This document shows positions 33,003 through 40,444 of a DNA stretch of 64,000 bases, in pieces. Numbering within the stretch: the stretch's first letter is position 1; every line of letters begins with the position of its first letter. A program made the translations under genes and the position numbers. The DNA is taken from the NCBI RefSeq assembly GCF_900156455.1, contig NZ_FTNQ01000003.1:310001-374000 (forward strand). Reading direction: 5' to 3'. This stretch comes from Microbacterium sp. RURRCA19A (GTDB lineage Bacteria; Actinomycetota; Actinomycetes; Actinomycetales; Microbacteriaceae). The notes below the pieces were generated by a model that was not told the DNA's origin, did no database searches, and worked only from the letters and a program-made list of their open reading frames with translations.

Positions 33003-33167
33003 TCAGCTCGATCGTCGTGCGGCGCTGCGGCGCACGAAACCGAAGATGACGGTCCCGACGAACAACACGACACCGATGATTCCGAGCCAGAGAAGCCCTT
33101 GGAAAGTGAACCCCACGATCGAGAGCACCACCCACAGCACGAGAAGGATGATCAGTACGGTCCACAT
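33003..33167 (-). CDS. Small two-helix membrane protein, 54 aa
   Basis: MWTVLIILLVLWVVLSIVGF, then LLWLGIIGVVLFVGTVIFGF, then a basic RRSAARRSS tail: two membrane helices and a cytoplasmic anchor. Only this end of the long minus-strand frame (33003-33827) looks coding, so the ATG at 33167 is used although its ribosome site is weak. Small proteins of this style are frequent in Microbacteriaceae; role unknown. Confidence 0.6.
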   Translation of the reverse strand: MWTVLIILLVLWVVLSIVGFTFQGLLWLGIIGVVLFVGTVIFGFVRRSAARRSS

Positions 33168-33377
33168 GTTCGCGACTGTACGCGCCCACGACCGGCTCGT
33201 ACCCCCTGCCTCTGCCGGCGATGCGTTTCCCGGCTTTTCCGACGGCCGCCGGACAAGAAGCGATAGATCCCGCGCGGGCGGTGCGCATTTTCTCGGTTCC
33301 GCAGCACGGCCTCCCCGCGCGCCACCGCGATACCCTGGAATCCGGCGTAGCCGCCCGTGCGGGCACCGCCCCACACT

Positions 33378-34139
33378 ATGAAGACCTCCTCGCTCTCCGC
33401 CCTCCGCCATGACGCCCCGGTGCTCGTCGTCGGTGACGGCCGCATGGGCCGTGCGCTCGCGGCGTCGCTCGAAACCGTCGGCGTCTCGGTCGTCGGCCCC
33501 GCGGGTCGGGGCGAGAACGGTGCGGATGCCGGAATCGTGCTCCTGGCCGTCCCCGATGCCGCGATCGCCGATGCGGCGCGGGCCATCGCACCCGGCCGGC
33601 TGGTCGGGCACCTGTCGGGCGCGCTCGACCTCTCGGTCCTCGCGCCGCACGAGGCGTTCGGCATCCATCCGCTCATGACCGTTACGGGTGCGGGGGCCTC
33701 GTTCGCGGGCGTGACCGCCGCCCTCGCCGGTACGACCCCGCGCGCCCACGCGGTCGCCGAAGCACTCGCGGACGTCCTCGGGATGACGGGCGTCCGGGTG
33801 CGTGACGAGGACCGTGCGGCGTACCACGCGGCCGCGTCGATCGCCGCGAACTTCCTGGTCACGCTCGAGGGCATGGCGGAAGACCTCGCCGCGACCGCCG
33901 GCGTCGACCGCGACGCGCTCGTGCCTCTCGTGCGCGCCGCCGTCGAGAACTGGGCCGATCGCGGGGCGGCATCCGCCCTCACCGGCCCCGTCTCACGCGG
34001 AGACGACGTGACGGTCGCCCGCCAGCGCGCGGCCATCGCCGAGCGGATCCCCGACCGTCTGGCGCTGTTCGACGCCCTCGTCGACGCGACACGCGACCTG
34101 GCCGCGACCCAGCGCGCCGGAACCACGGCGACCCCGTGA
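33378..34139 (+). CDS. Rossmann-fold/DUF2520 protein upstream of panC
   Basis: 253 aa. Rossmann nucleotide-binding start (APVLVVGDGRMGRALAASL), a central strand LVGHLSGALDLSVL, then the DUF2520-type helical domain (AYHAAASIAANFLVTLEGMA). Proteins of this kind resemble prephenate/ketopantoate dehydrogenases and are often encoded directly before panC in actinobacteria, so a ketopantoate reductase-like role is plausible but unproven. The ATG at 33378 is preferred over 33357. panC starts in the overlap with its stop (GTGA). Confidence 0.82.
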   Translation: MKTSSLSALRHDAPVLVVGDGRMGRALAASLETVGVSVVGPAGRGENGADAGIVLLAVPDAAIADAARAIAPGRLVGHLSGALDLSVLAPHEAFGIHPLMTVTGAGASFAGVTAALAGTTPRAHAVAEALADVLGMTGVRVRDEDRAAYHAAASIAANFLVTLEGMAEDLAATAGVDRDALVPLVRAAVENWADRGAASALTGPVSRGDDVTVARQRAAIAERIPDRLALFDALVDATRDLAATQRAGTTATP

Positions 34140-35026
34140 GCCCCCGGATCGTGCGCACGGTCGCCGAACTTCGCGCCGTGCTCGCCCCGCTTCGCGCGGC
34201 CGGCGTCGGCTTCGTGCCCACCATGGGCGCCCTCCACGAGGGACACCTGTCACTGCTCCGCGCCGCACGGAACGACAACGGCACGGTGGTGCTCTCGATC
34301 TTCGTGAACCCGACCCAGTTCGGCGAGGCCGCCGACCTGGACGCCTACCCGCGCACCGAAGCGGCCGACGTCGCCCTCGCCGCAGAAGCGGGCGTCGACG
34401 TCGTCTTCGCGCCCTCCGTCGCCGAGATGTATCCCACCGGCTTCGCTACCACGGTGTCGGTCGGCGGGGCGATCACCGGCACCCTCGAAGGCGCCGAACG
34501 CGGCCGGGCGCACTTCGACGGGGTCGCGACGGTGGTCTCGAAGCTCCTGTTCGCCGTACAGCCCGACCGCGCCTACTTCGGGGCGAAGGACGCCCAGCAG
34601 GTCGTCGTCGTCCGCCGGATCGTGGCGGACCTCGGCATCCCGGTCGAGATCGTCACGCGACCCACGTCCCGTGATGCGGACGGGCTCGCGCGCTCCAGCC
34701 GCAACACGCGCCTCTCCCCCGATGATCGCGCGGTCGCCGCGGCCATTCCCCGGGCGCTCCGGGCGGCACAGGATGCCTTCGTCGACGGCATCCGGGACCC
34801 CCGACGTCTCACCGACACCGTGCGCGCCGAACTCGTCGGCCTCTCCCCCGAGTACGTCGAGCTCGTGGATGCCGACAGCCTCGACCCGATCCGCGAGATC
34901 GAACGTCCGGCGCTCCTCGCGCTCGCGGTCCGTGTCGGGCAGGTGCGCCTGATCGACAACGTGGTGCTGGTGCCCGGGGTCGACGACCGCATCGCCCTCG
35001 GCCCCGCCGAAAGGAGTCACGCATGA
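34136..35026 (+). CDS. panC: Pantothenate synthetase
   Basis: Joins pantoate and beta-alanine, using ATP, to make pantothenate, the coenzyme A precursor. 296 aa. FVPTMGALHEGHLSLLRAAR carries the HIGH-like motif (HEGH), NPTQFGEAADLDAYPR follows, and AKDAQQVVVVRRIV and the late SSRNTRLSP are typical of PanC. GTG start overlapping the upstream stop; panB overlaps its own stop (ATGA). A coupled three-gene pantothenate operon. Confidence 0.96.
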   Translation: MSPRIVRTVAELRAVLAPLRAAGVGFVPTMGALHEGHLSLLRAARNDNGTVVLSIFVNPTQFGEAADLDAYPRTEAADVALAAEAGVDVVFAPSVAEMYPTGFATTVSVGGAITGTLEGAERGRAHFDGVATVVSKLLFAVQPDRAYFGAKDAQQVVVVRRIVADLGIPVEIVTRPTSRDADGLARSSRNTRLSPDDRAVAAAIPRALRAAQDAFVDGIRDPRRLTDTVRAELVGLSPEYVELVDADSLDPIREIERPALLALAVRVGQVRLIDNVVLVPGVDDRIALGPAERSHA

Positions 35027-35892
35027 CGAGTCCGAAGGTCACGCTGCGACGGCTCCGCGAGCTCGCCGACGCCGGAACGCCGATCGTGATGGTCACCGCG
35101 TACGACTTCGTGTCGGGCCGCGTGGCCGAGCGGGCGGGCGTCGACATCGTGCTCGTCGGCGATTCCGGGGCCCAGGTGGTGCTCGGCTTGCCCGACACGA
35201 CCTCGGTGACGCTCGACGAGATGCTGACGCTCGCCAAGGCCGTGCGACGCGCGGTCCGCACCCCGCTGATCGTGTGCGACCTGCCGTTCGGCACCACCGA
35301 GCTGAGCGACGCGCAGGCGGTCGCCACGTCCGTCCGTTTCGTGCAGGAAGCCGGGGCCGACGCGGTCAAGATCGAGGGCGCCAATCCCGCGCGGCTCTCG
35401 CGACTCCGGGCGATCGTGGAGGCCGGCATCCCCGTGGTGGGCCACGTCGGCCTCACCCCGCAGACGGCCACGGCGCTCGGCGGTCTCCGCGCGCAGGGTC
35501 GCACCGCCGACGACGCGATCCGGGTCGCGCGCGACGCCCTCGCGGTTCAGGATGCCGGCGCGTTCGCGGTCGTGATCGAAGCCGTCCCCGCGGACGTCGT
35601 CGAGGAGATCCGGCGGGCGCTCCGCATCCCCGTCATCGGGATCGGCGCGGGCACGGCCGACGGGCAGGTGCTCGTGCAGCACGACCTCCTCGGGATCACC
35701 GAGGGCCGCGCGCCCTTGTTCGTGAAGCGGTACGCCGCGATCGGCGACGCGATGGTCGAAGCCGTCGAGGCCTACGCGCGCGAGGTGCGCGACGGCGTAT
35801 TCCCCGCGGCGGAGCACGTGTACCCGGCGTCGGCGGAGGTCGCGGCGGCGGTGCGGGAGTATGTCGAGGGTCGCGACGACGCGGACCGCTGA
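35023..35892 (+). CDS. panB: 3-methyl-2-oxobutanoate hydroxymethyltransferase
   Basis: Makes ketopantoate from 2-oxoisovalerate and methylenetetrahydrofolate. 289 aa. Signature stretches: IVMVTAYDFVSGRVAERAGV, LVGDSGAQVVLGLPDT, the metal/substrate residues in VCDLPFG, and IPVVGHVGLTPQ. GxGxGxxxDGQVLV-like IGIGAGTADGQVLVQHDLLG lies near the end. ATG overlaps the panC stop. The gene converges on a membrane-protein gene 31 bp downstream. Confidence 0.96.
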   Translation: MTSPKVTLRRLRELADAGTPIVMVTAYDFVSGRVAERAGVDIVLVGDSGAQVVLGLPDTTSVTLDEMLTLAKAVRRAVRTPLIVCDLPFGTTELSDAQAVATSVRFVQEAGADAVKIEGANPARLSRLRAIVEAGIPVVGHVGLTPQTATALGGLRAQGRTADDAIRVARDALAVQDAGAFAVVIEAVPADVVEEIRRALRIPVIGIGAGTADGQVLVQHDLLGITEGRAPLFVKRYAAIGDAMVEAVEAYAREVRDGVFPAAEHVYPASAEVAAAVREYVEGRDDADR

Positions 35893-35923
35893 CGCCGCAC
35901 TTGCACGCAGGTGGATGCCGAGC

Positions 35924-36442
35924 TCATCCGAGAAGCCCGCGCACACCCCCTGCCAGGCAGATGACACCGGCGACGGCCGCCACGACGCTGAAGAGCCGTA
36001 CCCCGGACGCGTTCGTCACCGGCACGGGTTTGCGGGCCAGGGTGACGAACCGCGGCGGTCCCGTCAGTTGCGCCCGCAGGCGAACCGACAGATAGGCCAG
36101 CAAGACGAATACGCCGCCCAGGACGAACAGCGCTGTTAGGACGATCGGCGTGAATCGGGGGCCATGGGCGCGATCGGGCCACACACCGAGCACGCAGAGA
36201 CACGCCAGGACGAAGAAGGTCGCCGACATGAGGGCAGCTCCGACCGCCACCGGAATCATGGCCCTTCCGTCTTGCTGCGGCTTCCTCAGGAACGCCCCTC
36301 GAAAGGGGATGCCAGAGTTGTCTCGGATGAAACCGCTGATCTCCACGGCAAGGAAATCGCGAGCACCGAAGGTCCCCGCGGAGATGACGAACGTGACAGA
36401 CCCTGCAAGGCCCAAGAACCCAGAGCTCAACCCGGTCCCCAT
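35924..36442 (-). CDS. Hypothetical membrane protein, 172 aa
   Basis: Three or four hydrophobic helices (about 7-25, 58-80, 90-112 and a C-terminal one near 150-168), with the segment ISGFIRDNSGIPFRGAFLRK in a loop. Unrecognised. The ATG at 36442 with GTGGGGG upstream is preferred; the longer frame to 36739 runs over the VOC gene. It converges with panB. Confidence 0.6.
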   Translation of the reverse strand: MGTGLSSGFLGLAGSVTFVISAGTFGARDFLAVEISGFIRDNSGIPFRGAFLRKPQQDGRAMIPVAVGAALMSATFFVLACLCVLGVWPDRAHGPRFTPIVLTALFVLGGVFVLLAYLSVRLRAQLTGPPRFVTLARKPVPVTNASGVRLFSVVAAVAGVICLAGGVRGLLG

Positions 36443-36554
36443 CGCATCCCCCACCCGCCGCACCGTGGCGACGACACAAGAGTATAAGGACCGAACTCCC
36501 GCCGGCGTGCCGACGTCTATCCGTGCGGTCACACCACCCGGGCAGGAGGAATCG

Positions 36555-36992
36555 TCATGCCGACTCGCCGCTCTTCGCCCAGCCGTCGGGCGCGGCGATG
36601 TTGAACATCCACGCGACGCCCCACGGGTCGACGATCTCGCCGTAGAAGTCGCCCCAGACCTGCTTCTCGAGCGACTGCACAACCTCGGCACCGCGCTCCA
36701 CGAAAGCGTCGTAGAACCCCGAGACACGGTCGATCTCATCGCTCATGAACGCGGCGTGCACGCGGTTCTTGCCCCAGCCCTCCGCCGGCTCGCCGAACGC
36801 ATCCGCCCCCATGACCGTGAATCCGTCCACGCGCAGCTCGGAGTGCATCACACCATCGGCGGGCGCGTCGGACATGCCGAAATCGGCGAAGGTCGAGATC
36901 GTCAGCTCACCGCCGAACACCGACCGGTAGAAGGTCATCGCCTCGCGGGCGTGACCGTCGAACGAGATGTAGACGACGAGCGACGTGGGCAT
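36555..36992 (-). CDS. VOC/PhnB-like superfamily protein
   Basis: 145 aa, related to the PhnB/glyoxalase group of the vicinal-oxygen-chelate fold: VVYISFDGHAREAMTFYRSVFGGEL at the start (paired beta-alpha-beta modules), then MHSELRVDGFTVMGAD, and YGEIVDPWGVAWMFNIA at the end. Such proteins bind metal or antibiotics or act on small substrates; the activity is not predictable. Cytoplasmic. ATG at 36992; earlier in-frame codons lack coding character. Confidence 0.82.
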   Translation of the reverse strand: MPTSLVVYISFDGHAREAMTFYRSVFGGELTISTFADFGMSDAPADGVMHSELRVDGFTVMGADAFGEPAEGWGKNRVHAAFMSDEIDRVSGFYDAFVERGAEVVQSLEKQVWGDFYGEIVDPWGVAWMFNIAAPDGWAKSGESA

Positions 36993-37155
36993 GGCGGCAT
37001 CCTTCGCTGGAGGGTGGTCGGTTGGGGGCCACGCTAGACCCGACCTCCGACACGCGAAAGCCCCATAGCGAGCACATAGGAACGATGAGGATGCCATGAG
37101 TCTCCGCCCCCGATGCTGAGGTCGTCCCCGAAACGACCGGCATCCAGGAGCAGAC

Positions 37156-38130
37156 ATGACCCGCATCCCCGAACCCGACCAGACCCCCCTCGGCCCCGCC
37201 TACGAAGGGCGCCTGCTCGACCGTCCCGACGACGAGGTCGTCGACCAGGGGGCGTCCTTCGACATGCGCACCCTCGTCAGCCGCCGGAACGTCCTCGGCA
37301 TCGTCGGGCTCGGCGCCGGCGCGGTCGCCCTGGCCGCCTGCACGCCGCAGACCGCGGCCTCCACGGCCACCACGGCGACGGCCACCGCCACCCCGACCGC
37401 GAGCGCCACCGCGTCGGCGACTCCGACGGCGACTGCCGCCGCGGCGGCGTACGCGTCCGAGGAGATCCCGCAGGAGACGAACGGCCCCTACCCCGCCGAC
37501 GGCACCAACGGCGTCGACGTGCTGAACCAGTCCGGCATCGTCCGCAGCGACATCCGCTCGAGCCTCGACGGCGGCGCGACCGCCGAGGGGGTGCCGCTGA
37601 CGTTCACGTTCACGCTCAGCGACCTCGCCAACGGGAACGCCGCCTACGCCGGAGCCGCGGTGTACGTGTGGCACTGCGACGCCGACGGACTGTATTCGAT
37701 GTACTCCGACGCGGTGGTCGACGAGACCTACCTCCGTGGCATCCAAGTGGCCGACGCGCAGGGTCGGGTGACCTTCACCACGATCGTCCCGGGCTGCTAC
37801 AGCGGGCGGTGGACCCACATCCACTTCGAGGTGTACCCGGATGCCGCGTCGGCGACGAACGTGTCGAACCAGATCGCGACCTCGCAGGTGGCGTTCCCGC
37901 AGGACATGCTCGACGCCGTCTATGCCCTCGACAGCTACCCGGACTCGGCGCGCAACCTGGCCCAGATCGGCAGCCTCTCCAACGACAACGTCTTCTCCGA
38001 CGGCTGGGACCTCGAGATGGGCACCTTCACCGGCGACCCGTCCACCGGCTACGTCGGCAGCCTCGCGGTCGCGATCGATGCGACGACCGAGGCCACCGTG
38101 TCCGGCGGCGGCGGACCGTCCCGCCCCTGA
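37156..38130 (+). CDS. Tat-exported intradiol-dioxygenase-like lipoprotein
   Basis: 324 aa. A 35-residue cytoplasmic lead precedes a twin-arginine signal (VSRRNVLGIV, R43-R44) ending in the lipobox LAAC (C62), then a Thr/Ala/Pro tether. The catalytic-type domain has YVWHCDADGLYS and PGCYSGRWTHIHF, which supply the Tyr and two His ligands of Fe(III) intradiol ring-cleaving dioxygenases. An extracytoplasmic enzyme of this kind is unusual; the substrate is unknown. AGGAG 5 nt before the ATG. tatA, tatC and tatB follow directly, suggesting a dedicated export operon. Confidence 0.82.
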   Translation: MTRIPEPDQTPLGPAYEGRLLDRPDDEVVDQGASFDMRTLVSRRNVLGIVGLGAGAVALAACTPQTAASTATTATATATPTASATASATPTATAAAAAYASEEIPQETNGPYPADGTNGVDVLNQSGIVRSDIRSSLDGGATAEGVPLTFTFTLSDLANGNAAYAGAAVYVWHCDADGLYSMYSDAVVDETYLRGIQVADAQGRVTFTTIVPGCYSGRWTHIHFEVYPDAASATNVSNQIATSQVAFPQDMLDAVYALDSYPDSARNLAQIGSLSNDNVFSDGWDLEMGTFTGDPSTGYVGSLAVAIDATTEATVSGGGGPSRP

Positions 38131-38158
38131 TCCCCTCACACCCAGAAAAGAGACCCCC

Positions 38159-38398
38159 ATGTTGCAGAACCTCACGGGCTGGCACGCCCTCCTCATCCTC
38201 GCCGTCGTCGTTCTGATCTTCGGTGCCGCCAAGCTCCCCGCCCTCGCGCGCAGCGTCGGCCAGTCGATGCGCATCCTCAAGCAGGAATCCGAGGCCGACC
38301 GCACCCCCGAGCCGGAGACCACGGCCGTCCCGACCGTCACCGACGCCGCGCCCCGCACCGCCCCCGTCGAGGCGGCTCCGCAGAGACACGTCGCATGA
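38159..38398 (+). CDS. tatA: TatA/E-type translocase subunit
   Basis: 79 aa. N-terminal membrane helix (LLILAVVVLIFGAAKLPALA) with the FG-hinge, then an amphipathic helix (SVGQSMRILKQESE) and an acidic/Pro tail, the TatA plan. It forms the channel of the twin-arginine system. Starts 28 bp after the dioxygenase-like gene; tatC overlaps its stop (ATGA). Confidence 0.9.
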   Translation: MLQNLTGWHALLILAVVVLIFGAAKLPALARSVGQSMRILKQESEADRTPEPETTAVPTVTDAAPRTAPVEAAPQRHVA

Positions 38399-39162
38399 GC
38401 GCCGCCACCGTCGCCGCACGGGCGGCGATGCCGCTCGCCGGGCACGCGCGCGAAGCCCGCATCCGCTCGATGCGCGCGACGGTGGCACTCGTGGTCGGCA
38501 TCATCGCCGGCTACGCCCTGTCGGGCGGCATCCTCGAGGTGCTGCGGGACCCGATCGAGCAGATCGCCCTGGCGCGAAACGCCAGCCTGAACTACGACAG
38601 CGTGTCCGCCGCGTTCGACCTCAAGGTGAAGATCGCCATCGTCGCGGGCATCATCCTGTCGAGTCCGATCTGGCTGTACGAGCTCTTCGCGTTCGTCTCG
38701 CCCGGCCTCACGCGCCGCGAACGGCGGATGACGGCCGGCTACACGGTCGCCGCGATCGTGCTGTTCGCCGCCGGATGCACGCTCGGCTTCGCCGTCTTCC
38801 CGCACGTCGTCGAGGTGCTCACGAGCTTCTCGTCCGACCAGGACAGTTCGATCCTCAACGCCGGCACCTACGTCGACTTCGTGCTGAAGCTCGTCGCCGC
38901 CACCGGCGTGGCCTTCGTTCTGCCGGTGCTCGTCGTGCTGCTGAACGCCGTGGGTCTGGTCTCGTCCCGGACCATCCGACGCCACTGGCGCGTCGTGGTC
39001 GTCGCCATCGTTCTCTTCAGCGCGCTGGTGACGCCGGCTGCCGACGTCCTGTCCATGTTCCTGGTGGCCGCGCCCATGTCGGCGCTGTTCGCCGCCGCCC
39101 TCGTTATCACGCACCTCGCCGACCGTCGGCGTGCGCGTCGCGACGCCCTCGACCGGAGATGA
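38395..39162 (+). CDS. tatC: TatC translocase subunit
   Basis: 255 aa, six membrane helices. Signature stretches include SMRATVALVVGIIAGYALSGG, SPIWLYELFAFVSPGLTRRE (the conserved Pro/Glu loop of TatC) and YVDFVLKLVAATGVAFVLPV. TatC is the receptor for twin-arginine signals. The order A-C-B and the coupling to a Tat substrate suggest a second, dedicated Tat system besides the housekeeping one, which is not in the window. Confidence 0.93.
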   Translation: MSAATVAARAAMPLAGHAREARIRSMRATVALVVGIIAGYALSGGILEVLRDPIEQIALARNASLNYDSVSAAFDLKVKIAIVAGIILSSPIWLYELFAFVSPGLTRRERRMTAGYTVAAIVLFAAGCTLGFAVFPHVVEVLTSFSSDQDSSILNAGTYVDFVLKLVAATGVAFVLPVLVVLLNAVGLVSSRTIRRHWRVVVVAIVLFSALVTPAADVLSMFLVAAPMSALFAAALVITHLADRRRARRDALDRR

Positions 39163-39166
39163 CCCG

Positions 39167-39763
39167 ATGTTCGGAATGAGCCTCGAGAAGCTGGTCCTCG
39201 TGCTGCTGATCGCCGCCGTGCTGATCGGCCCCACCCGTCTGCCCGACTACGCGCGCCGCCTCTCGAGCGTCATCCGCTCGGCTCGGGGGCAGATGGATGC
39301 CGCGACCGCACGGCTCGCGCAGGAGACCGGCCTCCCGCGGGAGCACTGGAACCCCGAGGAGTGGCGCCGCTACGACCCCCGGGAGATCGTGCGCAGCGCT
39401 CTGCGGGACGCGCCCGCGGACGCCACGCCACCGACATCGGATGCCACGGCCCCACGCGACACGACCGCCGACGAAACCGCGAGTGGCACGGCATCCGACT
39501 CCCCCGAGTCCGGTGACCCGTGGGCCGAGGTGCTGTCCGCACCCGAGACACTGGCGCGGATCCGCCCCGGGCAACGTTTCGTCGTGGTCGGCGGCTCCGC
39601 CCACCCCGCGCGTATCGCGCTCGATGATCTCCCGGACGATCACCCCGCTCGTCGGGCCGCGGAGGTCACGCCCGAGGACGAGCCGACGCCCGCCGCGCCG
39701 GTCCCGACGGGTGGGACGACGGGCCGGCCGCTCGCCCCCGCCGACGCCGCCGACGCCGGTTGA
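39167..39763 (+). CDS. tatB: TatB-like translocase subunit
   Basis: 198 aa. Short N-terminal membrane helix (LEKLVLVLLIAAVLIGPTRLP) with the GP hinge, then a charged amphipathic helix (RRLSSVIRSARGQMDAATARL) and a long Thr/Ala/Pro-rich tail, the TatB plan rather than TatA. Starts 4 nt after the tatC stop. The tail includes WAEVLSAPETLARIRPGQRF, which I do not recognise and which is longer than usual. Confidence 0.82.
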   Translation: MFGMSLEKLVLVLLIAAVLIGPTRLPDYARRLSSVIRSARGQMDAATARLAQETGLPREHWNPEEWRRYDPREIVRSALRDAPADATPPTSDATAPRDTTADETASGTASDSPESGDPWAEVLSAPETLARIRPGQRFVVVGGSAHPARIALDDLPDDHPARRAAEVTPEDEPTPAAPVPTGGTTGRPLAPADAADAG

Positions 39764-39782
39764 TCGGTCGGCGACCGATACG

Positions 39783-40394
39783 TCACCCGCCTGCGCGCAC
39801 ATCCGCCGGCAGGTCGGTCGAGAACGCGGCGTGCGAGAAGCGCACCGTGCACCCCTGCCCGTTCGGCGACTGGGCGAGGAAACCGAACCGGGTGAACGGC
39901 AGATCGCGCCCGAACGTGAACACCCGGACCATCCGCCAGGTCTCACCGTCGGTGGAGGCGTGGAAGGCGATGATGTGCCCCATGCGGACCGCACGCAGCC
40001 ACACGGTCGGCCCCTCGACGCCGAACGCGTTGGCATCGTCCGCGTACTCCCGGGTGACGACCGAGACCACCAGAGGCTCCTTCTCGCGGGACAGCTCGAA
40101 GCAGAGCTTCGCCCAGTGCGCATCATCCCGCCACAGCAGCAGGACGCCGGCGTCGAAATCGCTCGCGAAGTCGACGCTCACCTGAGCCGTGAACGTGAAG
40201 TCCCCCTCCGGCAGCTCCGCGAGCAGTGTGTCGGCGTTCAGCCGTGTGTACTCCCCCGTCACCTCGGTGTAGCCGGGGTCGAGGAAGTAGTCGGTCATCG
40301 GAGAGGAGGTGACGTCGACGCCGGTGGCGGACAGGCGCCAGTCGGCCTCCGACGAAGCGGTGAAGTCGAACGGGAGGGAAGGGAGACGGGGCAT
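39783..40394 (-). CDS. DUF1349-type concanavalin-like protein
   Basis: 203 aa, beta-rich, matching the DUF1349 pattern (FTASSEADWRLSATG, DFDAGVLLLWRDDAHWAKLC, then TREYADDANAF and LPFTRFGFLAQSPNG). Members are laminin-G/concanavalin-like, often linked to carbohydrate metabolism. The gene follows the GH3 gene on the same strand at a 50-bp gap, so a role in handling the same glycan is likely (inference). ATG at 40394. Confidence 0.82.
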   Translation of the reverse strand: MPRLPSLPFDFTASSEADWRLSATGVDVTSSPMTDYFLDPGYTEVTGEYTRLNADTLLAELPEGDFTFTAQVSVDFASDFDAGVLLLWRDDAHWAKLCFELSREKEPLVVSVVTREYADDANAFGVEGPTVWLRAVRMGHIIAFHASTDGETWRMVRVFTFGRDLPFTRFGFLAQSPNGQGCTVRFSHAAFSTDLPADVRAGG

Positions 40395-40444
40395 GTGAGT
40401 CTTTCGGATCGAGGAGGGGAACGGGGCGGGACGGTCGTCGTCCG

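Noticed and set aside
33152..34246. Long minus-strand frame opposite the DUF2520 gene
   Set aside because: Its composition (runs of Arg, Ala, Ser) is a shadow of the plus-strand Rossmann/DUF2520 gene, which has clear motifs.
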